Counted from the first letter of the stretch, positions 33,899-42,486 are shown. The stretch is 49,957 nucleotides of DNA from an uncultured Burkholderiales bacterium (GCA_943908475.1 CALTTG010000028.1:1-49957); one strand, 5' to 3'. Notes: generated by a model not told the origin, from the letters alone. Numbers and translations are program-made.

Positions 33899-34690
33899 TC
33901 AGACTCCGGCCTCGGCGGCCTGGGCATCGGCCAAGGTCGACCCCAGATAGGCCTCTTTCACGCGTTCGTTGGCGCGCACGTTCTCGGGCGTGTCGAAGGC
34001 AATCACTTCGCCATACACCAGCACCGCGATGCGATCGGCCAGCCCGAACACCACGCCCATGTCGTGCTCCACGGTCAGCAGGGTCTTGCCCTCGGTGACC
34101 TCGCGGATCATTTGCACGAAGTTGGCCGTCTCTGATTTGCTCATGCCCGCGGTGGGCTCGTCGAGCAAGATCACATCACCGCCCCCGGCAATCGTGACCC
34201 CCACCTCCAGTGCACGCTGCTCGGCATAGGTCAACAGGGACACGCTCACGTCACGCTTGCGGCGCAAACGAATCATGTCGAGCACTTGCTCGGCACGGGC
34301 GTTGACCTCTTTGAGGTTGCTCAAGAAGCGCCAGAAGGCGTAGCGCTCGCCCATGGACCACAGCACGGCACAGCGGATGTTTTCGAACACGCTGAGACGG
34401 GGAAACAGGTTGGAGACCTGGAAGCTGCGGGCCAACCCACGGCGATTGATCTCGTACGGCGGGTGCCCATGAATGGGTTTGCCATTGAGCAAAATCTCGC
34501 CACTGGTGGGGGCCATGCGACCGCTGATCAGGTTGAACAGCGTGGATTTGCCCGCCCCGTTGGGACCAATCAAGGCCACTCGCTCACCCTGCCTGACGGC
34601 CAGCTCGGCCCCCCGGATGATTTCGGTCTTGCCGAACGATTTGCGCACCTGGCGGAGTTCAAGCGCCAGTGCCGGATTGTGTTGGCTCAT
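33899..34690 (-). CDS. livG: Branched-chain amino acid ABC transporter ATPase LivG
   Basis: This is the second ATPase of the transporter, 263 residues. It has the standard Walker A GPNGAGKST, the LivG-type insertion NLFPRLSVFENIRCAVLW, Walker B VILLDEPTAGMS and the His-switch VEHDMGVVF. The ABC signature region reads LLTYAEQRALEVGV, with the usual LSYGEQR/LAYGEQR altered to LTYAEQR, where Ala replaces the second Gly. Together with the LivF substitution this means each ATPase has one unusual nucleotide-site residue. The gene is 15 bases downstream of livM. Confidence 0.93.
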   Translation of the reverse strand: MSQHNPALALELRQVRKSFGKTEIIRGAELAVRQGERVALIGPNGAGKSTLFNLISGRMAPTSGEILLNGKPIHGHPPYEINRRGLARSFQVSNLFPRLSVFENIRCAVLWSMGERYAFWRFLSNLKEVNARAEQVLDMIRLRRKRDVSVSLLTYAEQRALEVGVTIAGGGDVILLDEPTAGMSKSETANFVQMIREVTEGKTLLTVEHDMGVVFGLADRIAVLVYGEVIAFDTPENVRANERVKEAYLGSTLADAQAAEAGV

Positions 34691-34705
34691 GTCGATGACT
34701 CCTGT

Positions 34706-35998
34706 TCAATGGGTGTTGCGGCGGGCGATTTCTGCCTCGATCTGCTCTTGGATGTGCCCCCAGCGCCGAGAAAACTCACGCCCGAGCATCCACAAGGCAG
34801 CACCACCCACCACGGCCACCACCACGGCACCCCACCACGTCGCGCTTTGTTCGGTGTGAAGCACCACGCCCAAGAACTTCATCTCGGGCCCCTGCCCCAG
34901 GTCGAGCTTGATGTGATACAGCATTTCGATCAATGCCCCCACCCCAGCCAGCAACACCAGGGCCGCCACCAGCATCAAGGCATACAGCCGGCGCAACTTG
35001 CCGAAGAAGCCAAAACTGGCCACCCGCAGGTTCATCATGATCAGGCTGGCAATGCCACCGGGTGCGTACATCACCATCAGCAGGAACACCAGGCCCAGGT
35101 ACAGCAACCACGCTTTGGTGATCTCCGACAGCAACACGGTGGCAAACACCATGAGCACCGCACCGATGATGGGGCCGAAGAAGAACAGCGCCCCCCCAAG
35201 GAAGGTGAACAGCAGCAGCGCCCCAGACGCATGTGCACCCACCACCTCGGCGGTCACCCGCTCGACGTTCAGCGCCGCCAGGCCGCCCGAGATGCCCGCA
35301 AAGAAGCCGGCGATCATGAAGGCGAAATAGCGGATGCGTTGTGCGTCGTAACCGATGAACTCCACGCGCTCCGGGTTGTCTCGAACGGCGTTGAGCATGC
35401 GGCCCAGCGGGGTCTGCGTGAACGCGAACATCAAGGCCGTGCACACGAAGCAGTACAGCGCCACCAGGTAGTACACCTGAATCTGCGGGCCGAAGCTGAT
35501 GCCCATGACCGGCTCACCGACCACCCGGTTGCCAGAAATGCCACCTTCACCCCCGAAGAACTCCGGCAGCATCAGCGACATGTTGAAGACCAACTCGCCC
35601 ACGCCCAGCGTGATCATGGCAAAAATGGTGCCCGACTTCTTCGTGGTCACCGAGCCCAAAATGGCGGCCACCAACAGGCCGCCCAGCCCGCCCACCACAG
35701 GCACGAGGCTGACCGGCACCCCCAGGCGCCCCTCGTTGACCATGTTGAGCGCGTGGATGGCGGCGAAGCCCCCCAAGCCGGAATACACGGCGTGACCGAA
35801 GCTGAGCATGCCGCCCTGCCCCAGCAACATGTTGTACGACAGGCAGGCGATGATCGCGATGCCCATTTGCGTGAGCACGGTGATGGACAAGCTGCTGGTG
35901 AACAGCAACGGCATCACGATCAACAGCAGCGCAAAACCGCTCCAGACCACCCAGCGCCCGACGTTGACGGGCTGAAAACGATAAACCGATTGAGACAT
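34706..35998 (-). CDS. livM: Branched-chain amino acid ABC transporter permease LivM
   Basis: This inner-membrane permease has 430 residues. The first 320 or so form the usual LivM multi-helix core (LSYNMLLGQGGMLSFGHAVYSGLGGF; TPLGRMLNAVRDNPERVEFIGYD; AGISGGLAALN; GGALFFFGPIIGAV). After the normal end at MYAPGGIASLI come about 108 extra residues containing two more predicted membrane helices (about 338-361 and 388-405) and a charged tail. This extension is beyond the typical LivM. The gene starts six bases after livH ends. Confidence 0.93.
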   Translation of the reverse strand: MSQSVYRFQPVNVGRWVVWSGFALLLIVMPLLFTSSLSITVLTQMGIAIIACLSYNMLLGQGGMLSFGHAVYSGLGGFAAIHALNMVNEGRLGVPVSLVPVVGGLGGLLVAAILGSVTTKKSGTIFAMITLGVGELVFNMSLMLPEFFGGEGGISGNRVVGEPVMGISFGPQIQVYYLVALYCFVCTALMFAFTQTPLGRMLNAVRDNPERVEFIGYDAQRIRYFAFMIAGFFAGISGGLAALNVERVTAEVVGAHASGALLLFTFLGGALFFFGPIIGAVLMVFATVLLSEITKAWLLYLGLVFLLMVMYAPGGIASLIMMNLRVASFGFFGKLRRLYALMLVAALVLLAGVGALIEMLYHIKLDLGQGPEMKFLGVVLHTEQSATWWGAVVVAVVGGAALWMLGREFSRRWGHIQEQIEAEIARRNTH

Positions 35999-36004
35999 GG
36001 TGGC

Positions 36005-37021
36005 TTACTCCTCCCGGGTGCCCAGAAGGCCTTTGGGACGGAAGATCAGGGTGAGGACCAGCAGCAGGTAAGGCAGGATCGGCGCCATTTGGGACACCGT
36101 GATGCGCAAGAAGGGATACGACCAGTGGTCGAAATTCACCTGATGGCCCATGTTCTGCATGACCGAAGCCACCGACACATCGAAGGTCACCGCAAAAGTC
36201 TGGATCAAGCCGATGAGCAGCGAGGCAATGAACGCCCCGGCCAGCGAGCCCATGCCCCCCACCACCACCACCACGAAGATGATGGCCCCCACCGATGCCG
36301 CCATGTTGGGCTCGGTCACGAAGGCATTGCCACCGATGACGCCCGCCAGGCCCGCCAGGGCACAGCCGCCACCGAACACGCCCATCATCACGCGGGGCAC
36401 GTTGTGGCCCAGGGCCTGCGCCATTTCGGGGTGCGTCAACGCCGCTTGAATGATGAGACCCACCCGGGTGCGGGTCAGCAACAACCACAAGGCCGTCAAC
36501 ATGAACAAGGCCACCACCGCCATGAAACCGCGGTACAGCGGGAACTGCGTGCAGTTGGCCACCGCACAGATGGCCGCATCGCCCGCGCCCGCGAGCAACT
36601 GAACCCCTTGCCCCGGCACATTGGCCACGGTGAACATGGGCCCTTGCAGCAACTCGGGCACGCGGTAGTCGACGTTGGCCGGACCGAAGGTCAGGCGGGT
36701 CAACTCCAGGATGAGGTAAGACAAGCCGAAGGTGATCAGCAGCTCGGGGACATGGCCGTACTGGTGCACCTTGCGCAAACTGAAGCGCTCAAATGCTGCA
36801 CCCAGCAAGCCCACGAACAACGGCGAGATCACCAATGCGGGCCAGAAGCCGACCCAATCACTGAGGACATAGGCCGTGTAGGCGCCGATCATGTAGAAGC
36901 TGGCGTGCGCGAAATTGAGCACACCCATCATGCTGAAAATCAGCGTCAAACCGGCGCTGAGCATGAACAGCAGCAAGCCGTAGCTGATGCCACTGAGGAA
37001 AAAAACGACAAAGGTTTCCAT
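36005..37021 (-). CDS. livH: Branched-chain amino acid ABC transporter permease LivH
   Basis: This 338-residue membrane permease pairs with LivM. The first helices carry the typical SYGLLLFMLSAGLTLIFSMMGVLNFAHASFYMIGAY, with later VVVVGGMGSLAGAFIASLLIGL and PYLLLVLTLIFRPKGLLG. ATG 37021 matches the family start (METFVVFFLSG); the frame continues to 37123 but runs through the intercistronic hairpins. The ribosome site is weak. A 166-base gap with two strong stem-loops separates it from livK. Confidence 0.93.
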   Translation of the reverse strand: METFVVFFLSGISYGLLLFMLSAGLTLIFSMMGVLNFAHASFYMIGAYTAYVLSDWVGFWPALVISPLFVGLLGAAFERFSLRKVHQYGHVPELLITFGLSYLILELTRLTFGPANVDYRVPELLQGPMFTVANVPGQGVQLLAGAGDAAICAVANCTQFPLYRGFMAVVALFMLTALWLLLTRTRVGLIIQAALTHPEMAQALGHNVPRVMMGVFGGGCALAGLAGVIGGNAFVTEPNMAASVGAIIFVVVVVGGMGSLAGAFIASLLIGLIQTFAVTFDVSVASVMQNMGHQVNFDHWSYPFLRITVSQMAPILPYLLLVLTLIFRPKGLLGTREE

Positions 37022-37085
37022 GGAGTGCAGGCAGGCAACGCTGCCACCTGTTGGTCGGGAACTTGCCAGTCTTGTGGACCGGCAA

Positions 37086-37172
37086 GGCGGCGCGCAGGTT
37101 CCAGGCTTTCGCCGCCGCGCCAAGCGGCAAGCACCTGGGTTGAGGCCAGATCAGCCTGACCTCAACCCCAGG
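37086..37172 (-). promoter_or_regulatory. Two stem-loops between livK and livH
   Basis: A long imperfect hairpin at 37134-37172 has GGGTTGAGG-c-CAG pairing with CTG-a-CCTCAACCC and extends by CCTGG/CCAGG with a bulge. It starts 16 bases after the livK stop on the minus strand. A second stem GGCGGCG/CGCCGCC lies at 37086-37092 and 37110-37116. Neither is followed by T on the minus strand, so they are more likely RNA-stability or processing elements than terminators. Confidence 0.6.
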
Positions 37173-37187
37173 ATCGACCCATGAGGA

Positions 37188-38420
37188 TCAGGGACGCTTC
37201 ATCTGGCACGACGTCGGCGTGCTGGCCACGAAGGCGTCGTACGACTTCACCGCCGCGAAGGTCATGCCCGTGCCTTCCACGTTGTACGCATTCTTGGCGT
37301 CAACTTTCTGCCACTTGGCGATGAACAGCGGTTGCTGCATCTGGTGGTCAGCCTTGCGCATTTCCACGTCGCCATTGAAGCTCTTGAACTTCAAGCCCTC
37401 CATCGCAGCGGCCACCTTCACGGGGTCGGTGCTCTTGGCGCGAGCCATGCCTTCGGCCAGCATGGCCAAGCCGTGGTAGGTGGCCGCCGAGTAGAAGTCG
37501 TCGTTGAAACGCTTCTTGAAGTCACCCACCAAGGTGCCGTAGATGCCACCCATGTTGTAGTGGCTGTAGCCCACCTGGAACACGCGACCATCGGCCGCTG
37601 CACCCAATGCGGTCGGCGTGCCACCGAAGTTGGCGTAGTAGGTGTAGAACTTCGTCTTCAGGCCTGCCTCGTTGGCAGCCTTGACCAGCAAGGCCAGGTC
37701 AGAGCCCCAGTTGCCAGTGATCACGGTGTCGGCACCCGAAGCCTTGATCTTGGCGACGTAAGGCGTGAAGTCACGCACCTGCGCCAGAGGGTGCAGGTCG
37801 TCGCCCACGATCTGGATGTCAGGGCGCTTGCGCTGCAGGGTCGACTTGGCATACTTGGACACCTGCTGACCGTGGGCATAGTTCTGGTTGATCAGGTAGA
37901 CCTTCTTGACGTCGGGCTGCTCTTTGATGAACGACGACAGTGCCTCCATCTTCATGGAGGTGTCAGCGTCCAGGCGGAAATGCCAGTAGCTGCACTTGCT
38001 GTTGGTCAGGTCAGGGTCCACCGCAGCGTAGTTGAGGTAGACGATTTCTTTGCCAGGGTTGCGCTCGTTGTGCTTGTTGACGGCATCGACCAGGGCCAAT
38101 GCAGCACCAGAGCCCAGGCCTTGCGCCACGTAGCGGATGCCTTGGTCGGCGGCAGCCTTCAAGGCGTTGGCGGTTTCAGCGGGGCTGAGCTTGTTGTCGA
38201 AGGTGACGATTTCAAATTTCACGCCAGCGGGGTTGTTGGCGTTGATGCGTTCGGCCACGTATTGAAAGCTCTTGACCTGGTTCTGGCCCACGCTGGCCAT
38301 CAGGCCCGACAGCGGGTCGATCCAAGCCACCTTGACCGTTTCGCCCTTCTGAGCAAAAGCAGCCGCCGAGGTGAGAGAGGCAGCCACGAGAACAGCCAGG
38401 GTGCGACGGGTGAAGATCAT
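37188..38420 (-). CDS. livK: Branched-chain amino acid ABC transporter substrate-binding protein
   Basis: This periplasmic binding protein has 410 residues. A signal peptide covers residues 1-23 (RRTLAVLVAASLTSAAAFA), and a type I periplasmic fold follows, starting VKVAWIDPLSGLMASVGQNQ. It belongs to the LivK superfamily, though the many branches of this family also bind amides, urea or aromatic acids, so the ligand is not certain. It is the first gene of the livKHMGF operon, with a strong GAGGAG ribosome site eight bases before ATG and a GC hairpin in the leader. Confidence 0.92.
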   Translation of the reverse strand: MIFTRRTLAVLVAASLTSAAAFAQKGETVKVAWIDPLSGLMASVGQNQVKSFQYVAERINANNPAGVKFEIVTFDNKLSPAETANALKAAADQGIRYVAQGLGSGAALALVDAVNKHNERNPGKEIVYLNYAAVDPDLTNSKCSYWHFRLDADTSMKMEALSSFIKEQPDVKKVYLINQNYAHGQQVSKYAKSTLQRKRPDIQIVGDDLHPLAQVRDFTPYVAKIKASGADTVITGNWGSDLALLVKAANEAGLKTKFYTYYANFGGTPTALGAAADGRVFQVGYSHYNMGGIYGTLVGDFKKRFNDDFYSAATYHGLAMLAEGMARAKSTDPVKVAAAMEGLKFKSFNGDVEMRKADHQMQQPLFIAKWQKVDAKNAYNVEGTGMTFAAVKSYDAFVASTPTSCQMKRP

Positions 38421-38463
38421 CTTTTTTCTCCTCGAAAAAGCGGTCGTAACAACTGTAGGTTAC

Positions 38464-38481
38464 CCCCCGCATTCACGGGGG
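38464..38481 (-). promoter_or_regulatory. Leader hairpin upstream of livK
   Basis: CCCCCG and CGGGGG enclose six bases, about 45-60 bases before the livK start in the minus-strand leader. No T tract follows. It could influence translation or mRNA stability. The rest of the 192-base gap to the ligase gene holds the ligase terminator and probably the liv promoter, which I could not pin down. Confidence 0.35.
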
Positions 38482-38579
38482 ACACTTCGGGTTCACCCCA
38501 ACCAAGGGCAAACCATTGCAGCCTTTTTGCAAAGGTCTTGTTTCAACTCAGAGAAGCGGACAAAAGTGGGGTTCAGGCC

Positions 38580-38608
38580 AAAAAAAAGCGCCCATGAAGG
38601 GCGCTTTT
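38580..38608 (-). terminator. Rho-independent terminator of the acyl-CoA ligase gene
   Basis: The stem GCGCCC/GGGCGC (38588-38593 and 38599-38604) with loop ATGAA is extended by A-T pairs and followed on the minus strand by eight T. It begins four bases after the ligase stop. It is the clearest terminator in the window and isolates the ligase gene from the liv operon. Confidence 0.9.
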
Positions 38609-38612
38609 GGCA

Positions 38613-40244
38613 TCAGGCGGTGGGCAGCTTGTGGTCCTTGAAGGTCTCACGCAGCTTGAGCTTGTAAATCTTGCCCGTGGCCGTGTGAGGGATTTCATCC
38701 ACGAACACCACGTCGTCCGGGAATTGCCACTTCGGGATCTTGCCCTCGTAGAAGTTCAGCAGTTCATCACGGCTGACCTCGGCACCCGGCTTCTTGACCA
38801 CCACCAGCAAGGGCCGCTCGTCCCACTTGGGGTGGAAGGCTGCGATGGCCGCTGCCTCATGCACGGCCGGGTGGGCCATGGCCACGTTTTCCAGATCGAT
38901 CGAGCTGATCCACTCACCACCGGACTTGATCACGTCCTTCGAGCGGTCGGTGATCTGCATGTAGCCATCGGCATCGATGGTGGCCACGTCCCCGGTGGGG
39001 AACCAGCCATCGTGCAGGGGCGACTTGTCGATCTTGAAGTACTGGTTGATGACCCAGTGGCCACGCACTTCGAGGTCACCCGCCGACTTGCCATCCCAGG
39101 GCAAGACCTTGCCGTCGCCGTCGACGATGCGCATGTCGATGCCGTAGATGCCCTTGCCCTGCTTGGCCAAGATGGCTTCCTTGGCTTCCTTGGGCAGGTC
39201 GGCGTGCTTGGCCTTCAGGCGGCTGAGCGTGCCCAGAGGCGACAGCTCGGTCATGCCCCAGGCGTGGATGACCTCAACGCCGAAGTCGTCCTGCAGCGTT
39301 TTGATCATGGCCGGCGGGCAGGCCGAGCCACCAATCACCGTGCGCTTGAAGGTGCTGAACTTGAGGTTGTTGGCCTTGGCATGGTTGATCAGGCCCAGCC
39401 AGATCGTGGGCACGCCAGCCGAGAAGGTGACCTTTTCCTTTTCGAACAGGTCGTACAGCGAGGCGCCATCCAGGTGGTGGCCAGGCATGACCAGTTTGCA
39501 GCCGATCAGGGCGGTCGAATACGGCAGGCCCCACGCGTTGACGTGGAACATGGGCACCACGGGCAGCACGGTGTCGGCGGCGGCCACGCACATGGCATCG
39601 GGCAGGGCCGACGCGTAAGCGTGCAACACGGTCGAGCGGTGCGAGTAAACGGCACCCTTGGGGTTGCCGGTCGTGCCCGAGGTGTAGCAGATGGTGGCTG
39701 CGGTGTTTTCGTCAAACGACGGCCAGTCGTACTGACCGTCTTCGGCCTCGACCAGGTCTTCGTAGCACAGCAGATTGGTCAGGGCCGAATCCTTGGGCAT
39801 GTGCTCGCGTGCACACATCACGATGACGTGCTTGACCGAGGGCAGCATGGGCGCCAGCTTGTCGACCAGGGGGAAGATGTTCAGGTCGACAAAGATGGCC
39901 TTGTCTTCGGCATCGTTGGCGATCCAGGCCACTTGCTGCGGGAACAGGCGGGGGTTGATGGTGTGGCACACCAGACCCGAGCCCGACACACCGTAATAGA
40001 TCTCCAGGTGGCGATAGCCGTTCCAGGCCAAGGTGCCGATGCGGTCGCCCTTTTCAAGGCCCAGGCGCGCCAGGGCCTGAGCCAATTTGCGTGAGCGCAC
40101 GTCAATTTGCGCCCAGGTGGTGCGGTGCATGTCGCCTTCCACGCGCTTGGACACGATCTCGACGTCACCGTTGTGACGCGCTGCATGCGTCAGCAGCGAC
40201 GAGATCATCAAAGGCATGTTCATCATTTGGCCCATCAGGCTCAT
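38613..40244 (-). CDS. Medium/long-chain acyl-CoA ligase (AlkK/DmdB-like)
   Basis: This cytosolic enzyme activates fatty acids with ATP and CoA to acyl-CoA. The 543 residues include the AMP-binding P-loop YTSGTTGNPKG at 187-197, the gate motif AWGMTELSPLGT, the A8-type segment GWFPTGDVATID, DRSKDVIKSGGEWIS, and the C-terminal catalytic Lys in TATGKIYKLKLRE. It resembles Pseudomonas AlkK and the methylthiopropionate-CoA ligase family, which mostly act on medium-chain acids. It would feed the acyl-CoA dehydrogenases and FadB-like enzyme here. The gene is monocistronic with a strong terminator, and a CCTAGG palindrome lies about 115-135 bases upstream. Confidence 0.92.
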   Translation of the reverse strand: MSLMGQMMNMPLMISSLLTHAARHNGDVEIVSKRVEGDMHRTTWAQIDVRSRKLAQALARLGLEKGDRIGTLAWNGYRHLEIYYGVSGSGLVCHTINPRLFPQQVAWIANDAEDKAIFVDLNIFPLVDKLAPMLPSVKHVIVMCAREHMPKDSALTNLLCYEDLVEAEDGQYDWPSFDENTAATICYTSGTTGNPKGAVYSHRSTVLHAYASALPDAMCVAAADTVLPVVPMFHVNAWGLPYSTALIGCKLVMPGHHLDGASLYDLFEKEKVTFSAGVPTIWLGLINHAKANNLKFSTFKRTVIGGSACPPAMIKTLQDDFGVEVIHAWGMTELSPLGTLSRLKAKHADLPKEAKEAILAKQGKGIYGIDMRIVDGDGKVLPWDGKSAGDLEVRGHWVINQYFKIDKSPLHDGWFPTGDVATIDADGYMQITDRSKDVIKSGGEWISSIDLENVAMAHPAVHEAAAIAAFHPKWDERPLLVVVKKPGAEVSRDELLNFYEGKIPKWQFPDDVVFVDEIPHTATGKIYKLKLRETFKDHKLPTA

Positions 40245-40357
40245 AAGTTCGACTCCGTCAAAAACGCGTGGTTGAGACTGGGAACCGGATCTGACAACAC
40301 AGCATTTCAGTTCCCTCTTGAATCTTAGAGAGAATCAAGGGGCGTTCCGATGCCAGA

Positions 40358-40378
40358 ACCTAGGTGTTGACCCTAGGT
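40358..40378. promoter_or_regulatory. CCTAGG palindrome upstream of the acyl-CoA ligase gene
   Basis: ACCTAGGT and ACCCTAGGT are separated by GTTG, giving both a direct and an inverted repeat of the self-complementary CCTAGG. CCTAGG occurs at 40359-40364 and 40372-40377. The site lies about 115-135 bases upstream of the ligase start and reaches the last base of the nitroreductase stop codon. I did not find this pair elsewhere in the window. It looks like an operator for a dimeric regulator of fatty acid genes, not named. Confidence 0.45.
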
Positions 40379-41112
40379 CACGACAAGAAGGTCGCAAATG
40401 TGTCGAGCGGCTCACGGTCGGTCAGCAAGGTGTTTTCAATGGCCTCGGGGTCGGCATGACCCAACGCCATGCCGCAGATCATCATGTGCTGCTCGCCGTC
40501 GAGCCCCAGATGGTCCAGCACGATGGGGTGGAAGTGGTTCCACGCCGCCTGCGGGCAGGTGTCCAGCCCACGGGCGCGAGCCGCGACCATGACGCTTTGC
40601 AGGAACATGCCGTAGTCGAGCAGGCTGCCTCGGCCCATGACGCGCTCGATGGTGAACAACAGGCCCACCGGCGCATCAAAGAACATGAAGTTGCGCGCCT
40701 GCTGCATCTTCATGCCCAGCTTGTCATCTCGCCCCAACCCCAGCAACCCATACAGGTCGAGCCCCACCTTGCGACGCCGGTCGATGTAAGGCGACACCCA
40801 CTGCTTGGGGTAGTAGTCGTAAGACTCGGTGTAGCGGTCGTTGGCATCGACCGTGGCGGCGGCGGCCAGGACCTTGTCCACGAGCGCCTGCCGACTCGCA
40901 CCGGTCAGCACATGCACCCGCCAAGGCTGGGTGTTGGTGCCTGAGGGCGCTCTGGAGGCCACGCGGAGGATGTCTTCGATCACTTCGCGAGGCACGGGCG
41001 TCGGCAGGAAGCGGCGCATCGAGCGACGCGTGGTGATGGCGTCGTCCACCGCCTTCACACCCTCGGGCGTGACAGGGTTGGCAACGCGAGGCTGGGAGGC
41101 GGGGTGGGCCAT
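40378..41112 (-). CDS. Nitroreductase-family flavoprotein
   Basis: This FMN-dependent oxidoreductase has 244 residues, with the N-terminal FMN-phosphate site TTRRSMRRFLPTPVP, then RVASRAPSGTNTQPWRVHV, and the later SVMVAARARGLDTCPQAAW and GMALGHAD segments. Members reduce nitroaromatics, quinones or flavins using NAD(P)H; the physiological substrate is unknown. It starts four bases after the thioesterase stop and is the last gene of the three-gene operon headed by the HDAC-like deacetylase. Confidence 0.9.
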   Translation of the reverse strand: MAHPASQPRVANPVTPEGVKAVDDAITTRRSMRRFLPTPVPREVIEDILRVASRAPSGTNTQPWRVHVLTGASRQALVDKVLAAAATVDANDRYTESYDYYPKQWVSPYIDRRRKVGLDLYGLLGLGRDDKLGMKMQQARNFMFFDAPVGLLFTIERVMGRGSLLDYGMFLQSVMVAARARGLDTCPQAAWNHFHPIVLDHLGLDGEQHMMICGMALGHADPEAIENTLLTDREPLDTFATFLS

Positions 41113-41116
41113 GGGG

Positions 41117-41569
41117 TCAGGCTCCGGGCATTTGCAAGGCTTGCAGCGCTTTCACGAAGGGCTCCGGCAAGGCGGTCGGGCGACGGCTCTGACGGTCCAC
41201 GTACACGTGCACAAAGTGACCACAGGCTGCGGCCTGAGCCTGCCCTTCCTCGAACAGGCCAATCTCGTAGCGCACGCTGCTGCGGCCGATGTGGGCCACA
41301 CGGATGGCAGCCTCGACGTTCTTGGGAAAGGCCAGGGGTGCGAAATAGTTGCAATGCGTCTCGATGACCAAACCGATGACCTCACCGGCATGGATGTCCA
41401 GCACACCGGCTTCGATCAGGTACCGATTCACGGCCGTGTCGAAGTAGCTGTAGTAGGTCACGTTGTTGACATGGCCGTAGATGTCGTTGTCCATCCAGCG
41501 CGTGGTGATGAGGCTGCGATGGGCGTAGTCCTGACGGGTCTGGGGCGTAGGCTTGTTCATGCGAAACAT
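41117..41569 (-). CDS. Acyl-CoA thioesterase (4HBT/YbgC-like)
   Basis: This hotdog-fold thioesterase of 150 residues has the 4-hydroxybenzoyl-CoA thioesterase signature TTRWMDNDIYGHVNNVTYYSYFDTA, including the catalytic Asp before the GHVNN motif. It hydrolyses acyl-CoAs of unknown type. ATG 41569 overlaps the stop of the deacetylase gene as TAATG, which suggests translational coupling; ATG 41560, three codons in, is the alternative. The nitroreductase gene follows after four bases. Confidence 0.86.
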   Translation of the reverse strand: MFRMNKPTPQTRQDYAHRSLITTRWMDNDIYGHVNNVTYYSYFDTAVNRYLIEAGVLDIHAGEVIGLVIETHCNYFAPLAFPKNVEAAIRVAHIGRSSVRYEIGLFEEGQAQAAACGHFVHVYVDRQSRRPTALPEPFVKALQALQMPGA

Positions 41570-42486
41570 TATTGGCCATTCATGCGCGCATGCCACGACA
41601 GCCAGCACAAGCGAACGGTTTGCAACTGAACGTTCAGCATGCGATCGAGGTCTCGGCCATAACCACCCGCCATGCACACGACCACGGGCACGCGCCACAG
41701 GCGGGCCCAGTCCAGCACCCGAGCGTCTCGGGTCGCCATGCCCTCGTCCGTGAGCGCCAGGTGCCCCAGGCGGTCGCCCTCATGGGCGTCGGCGCCCGCC
41801 AGGTAGTACATCAAGTCGAAGGGTTGCCCGAGATGGCTGACCTCCAGCTGGCCCAGCGCATGGTCCAGTGCCGCCTGGTAGGTGATGTCGTCGCAGCCCT
41901 TGGGCAGGGGCACATCGAGCGAACTGGCCGATTTTCGGAAGGGAAAGTTCTTGTCGCCATGAAGCGACAGGGTGAACACGTCATCTCGGCCTTGAAAGAT
42001 CTCGGCGGTGCCATTGCCTTGGTGAACGTCCAGGTCCACCACGGCGACACGGCGCGTGCCCGCCTGCAGTGCCAAGGAGGCGGCCACGGCCACGTCGTTG
42101 AACACGCAGAAACCGCTGCCCTTGCCTCGCTGCGCATGGTGTGTGCCCCCAGCCAGGTTCATCGCCACGCCCTCGATGCGCGCTGAAGCCGTGGCCTCGA
42201 GGGTGGCCCCCACCGAGTGGCAGGAACGCTCGACCATGAGGGGCGACCACGGAAACCCGATCTCTCGCCACGAAGCATCGCCCAACTCGTTGCGCATCAC
42301 CCCATCAACGTAGGCGGCATCGTGGGCGGCCAGCAGTTCGTGGCGTTCGGCCGCGCGAGATTCAAGCAACTGCACATCGGGCAAGTGTTCAGCCACCAAG
42401 GCCCGAAGGCGTTGATATTTCGACATCGGAAAGCGATGTCCCTCGGGCAGGGGCGGGTCGAATCTGTCGCAGTGATAGGCGCGCAT
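41569..42486 (-). CDS. Histone-deacetylase-family (AcuC-like) deacetylase
   Basis: This zinc-dependent amidohydrolase has 305 residues. The family motifs are AGGTHHAQ with the His pair at 116-117, FNDVAVAA, the zinc ligands Asp153 and His155 in VDLDVHQGNGT, and a further Asp in AGADAHEGDRLG. Bacterial members deacetylate acetylpolyamines, acetyl-lysine proteins such as acetyl-CoA synthetase, or small amides. ATG 42486 fits the family; the frame runs on to 42759 across the divergent tetR. It is the first gene of the deacetylase-thioesterase-nitroreductase operon and shares a 97-base control region with tetR. Confidence 0.88.
   Translation of the reverse strand: MRAYHCDRFDPPLPEGHRFPMSKYQRLRALVAEHLPDVQLLESRAAERHELLAAHDAAYVDGVMRNELGDASWREIGFPWSPLMVERSCHSVGATLEATASARIEGVAMNLAGGTHHAQRGKGSGFCVFNDVAVAASLALQAGTRRVAVVDLDVHQGNGTAEIFQGRDDVFTLSLHGDKNFPFRKSASSLDVPLPKGCDDITYQAALDHALGQLEVSHLGQPFDLMYYLAGADAHEGDRLGHLALTDEGMATRDARVLDWARLWRVPVVVCMAGGYGRDLDRMLNVQLQTVRLCWLSWHARMNGQ

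Noticed and set aside
34286..37159. A 957-codon open frame on the plus strand
   Set aside because: It is antisense to livG, livM and livH, whose products are unmistakable. Its protein is loaded with His, Gln, Arg and Gly, as expected from reading GC-rich codons backwards. It has no domain.
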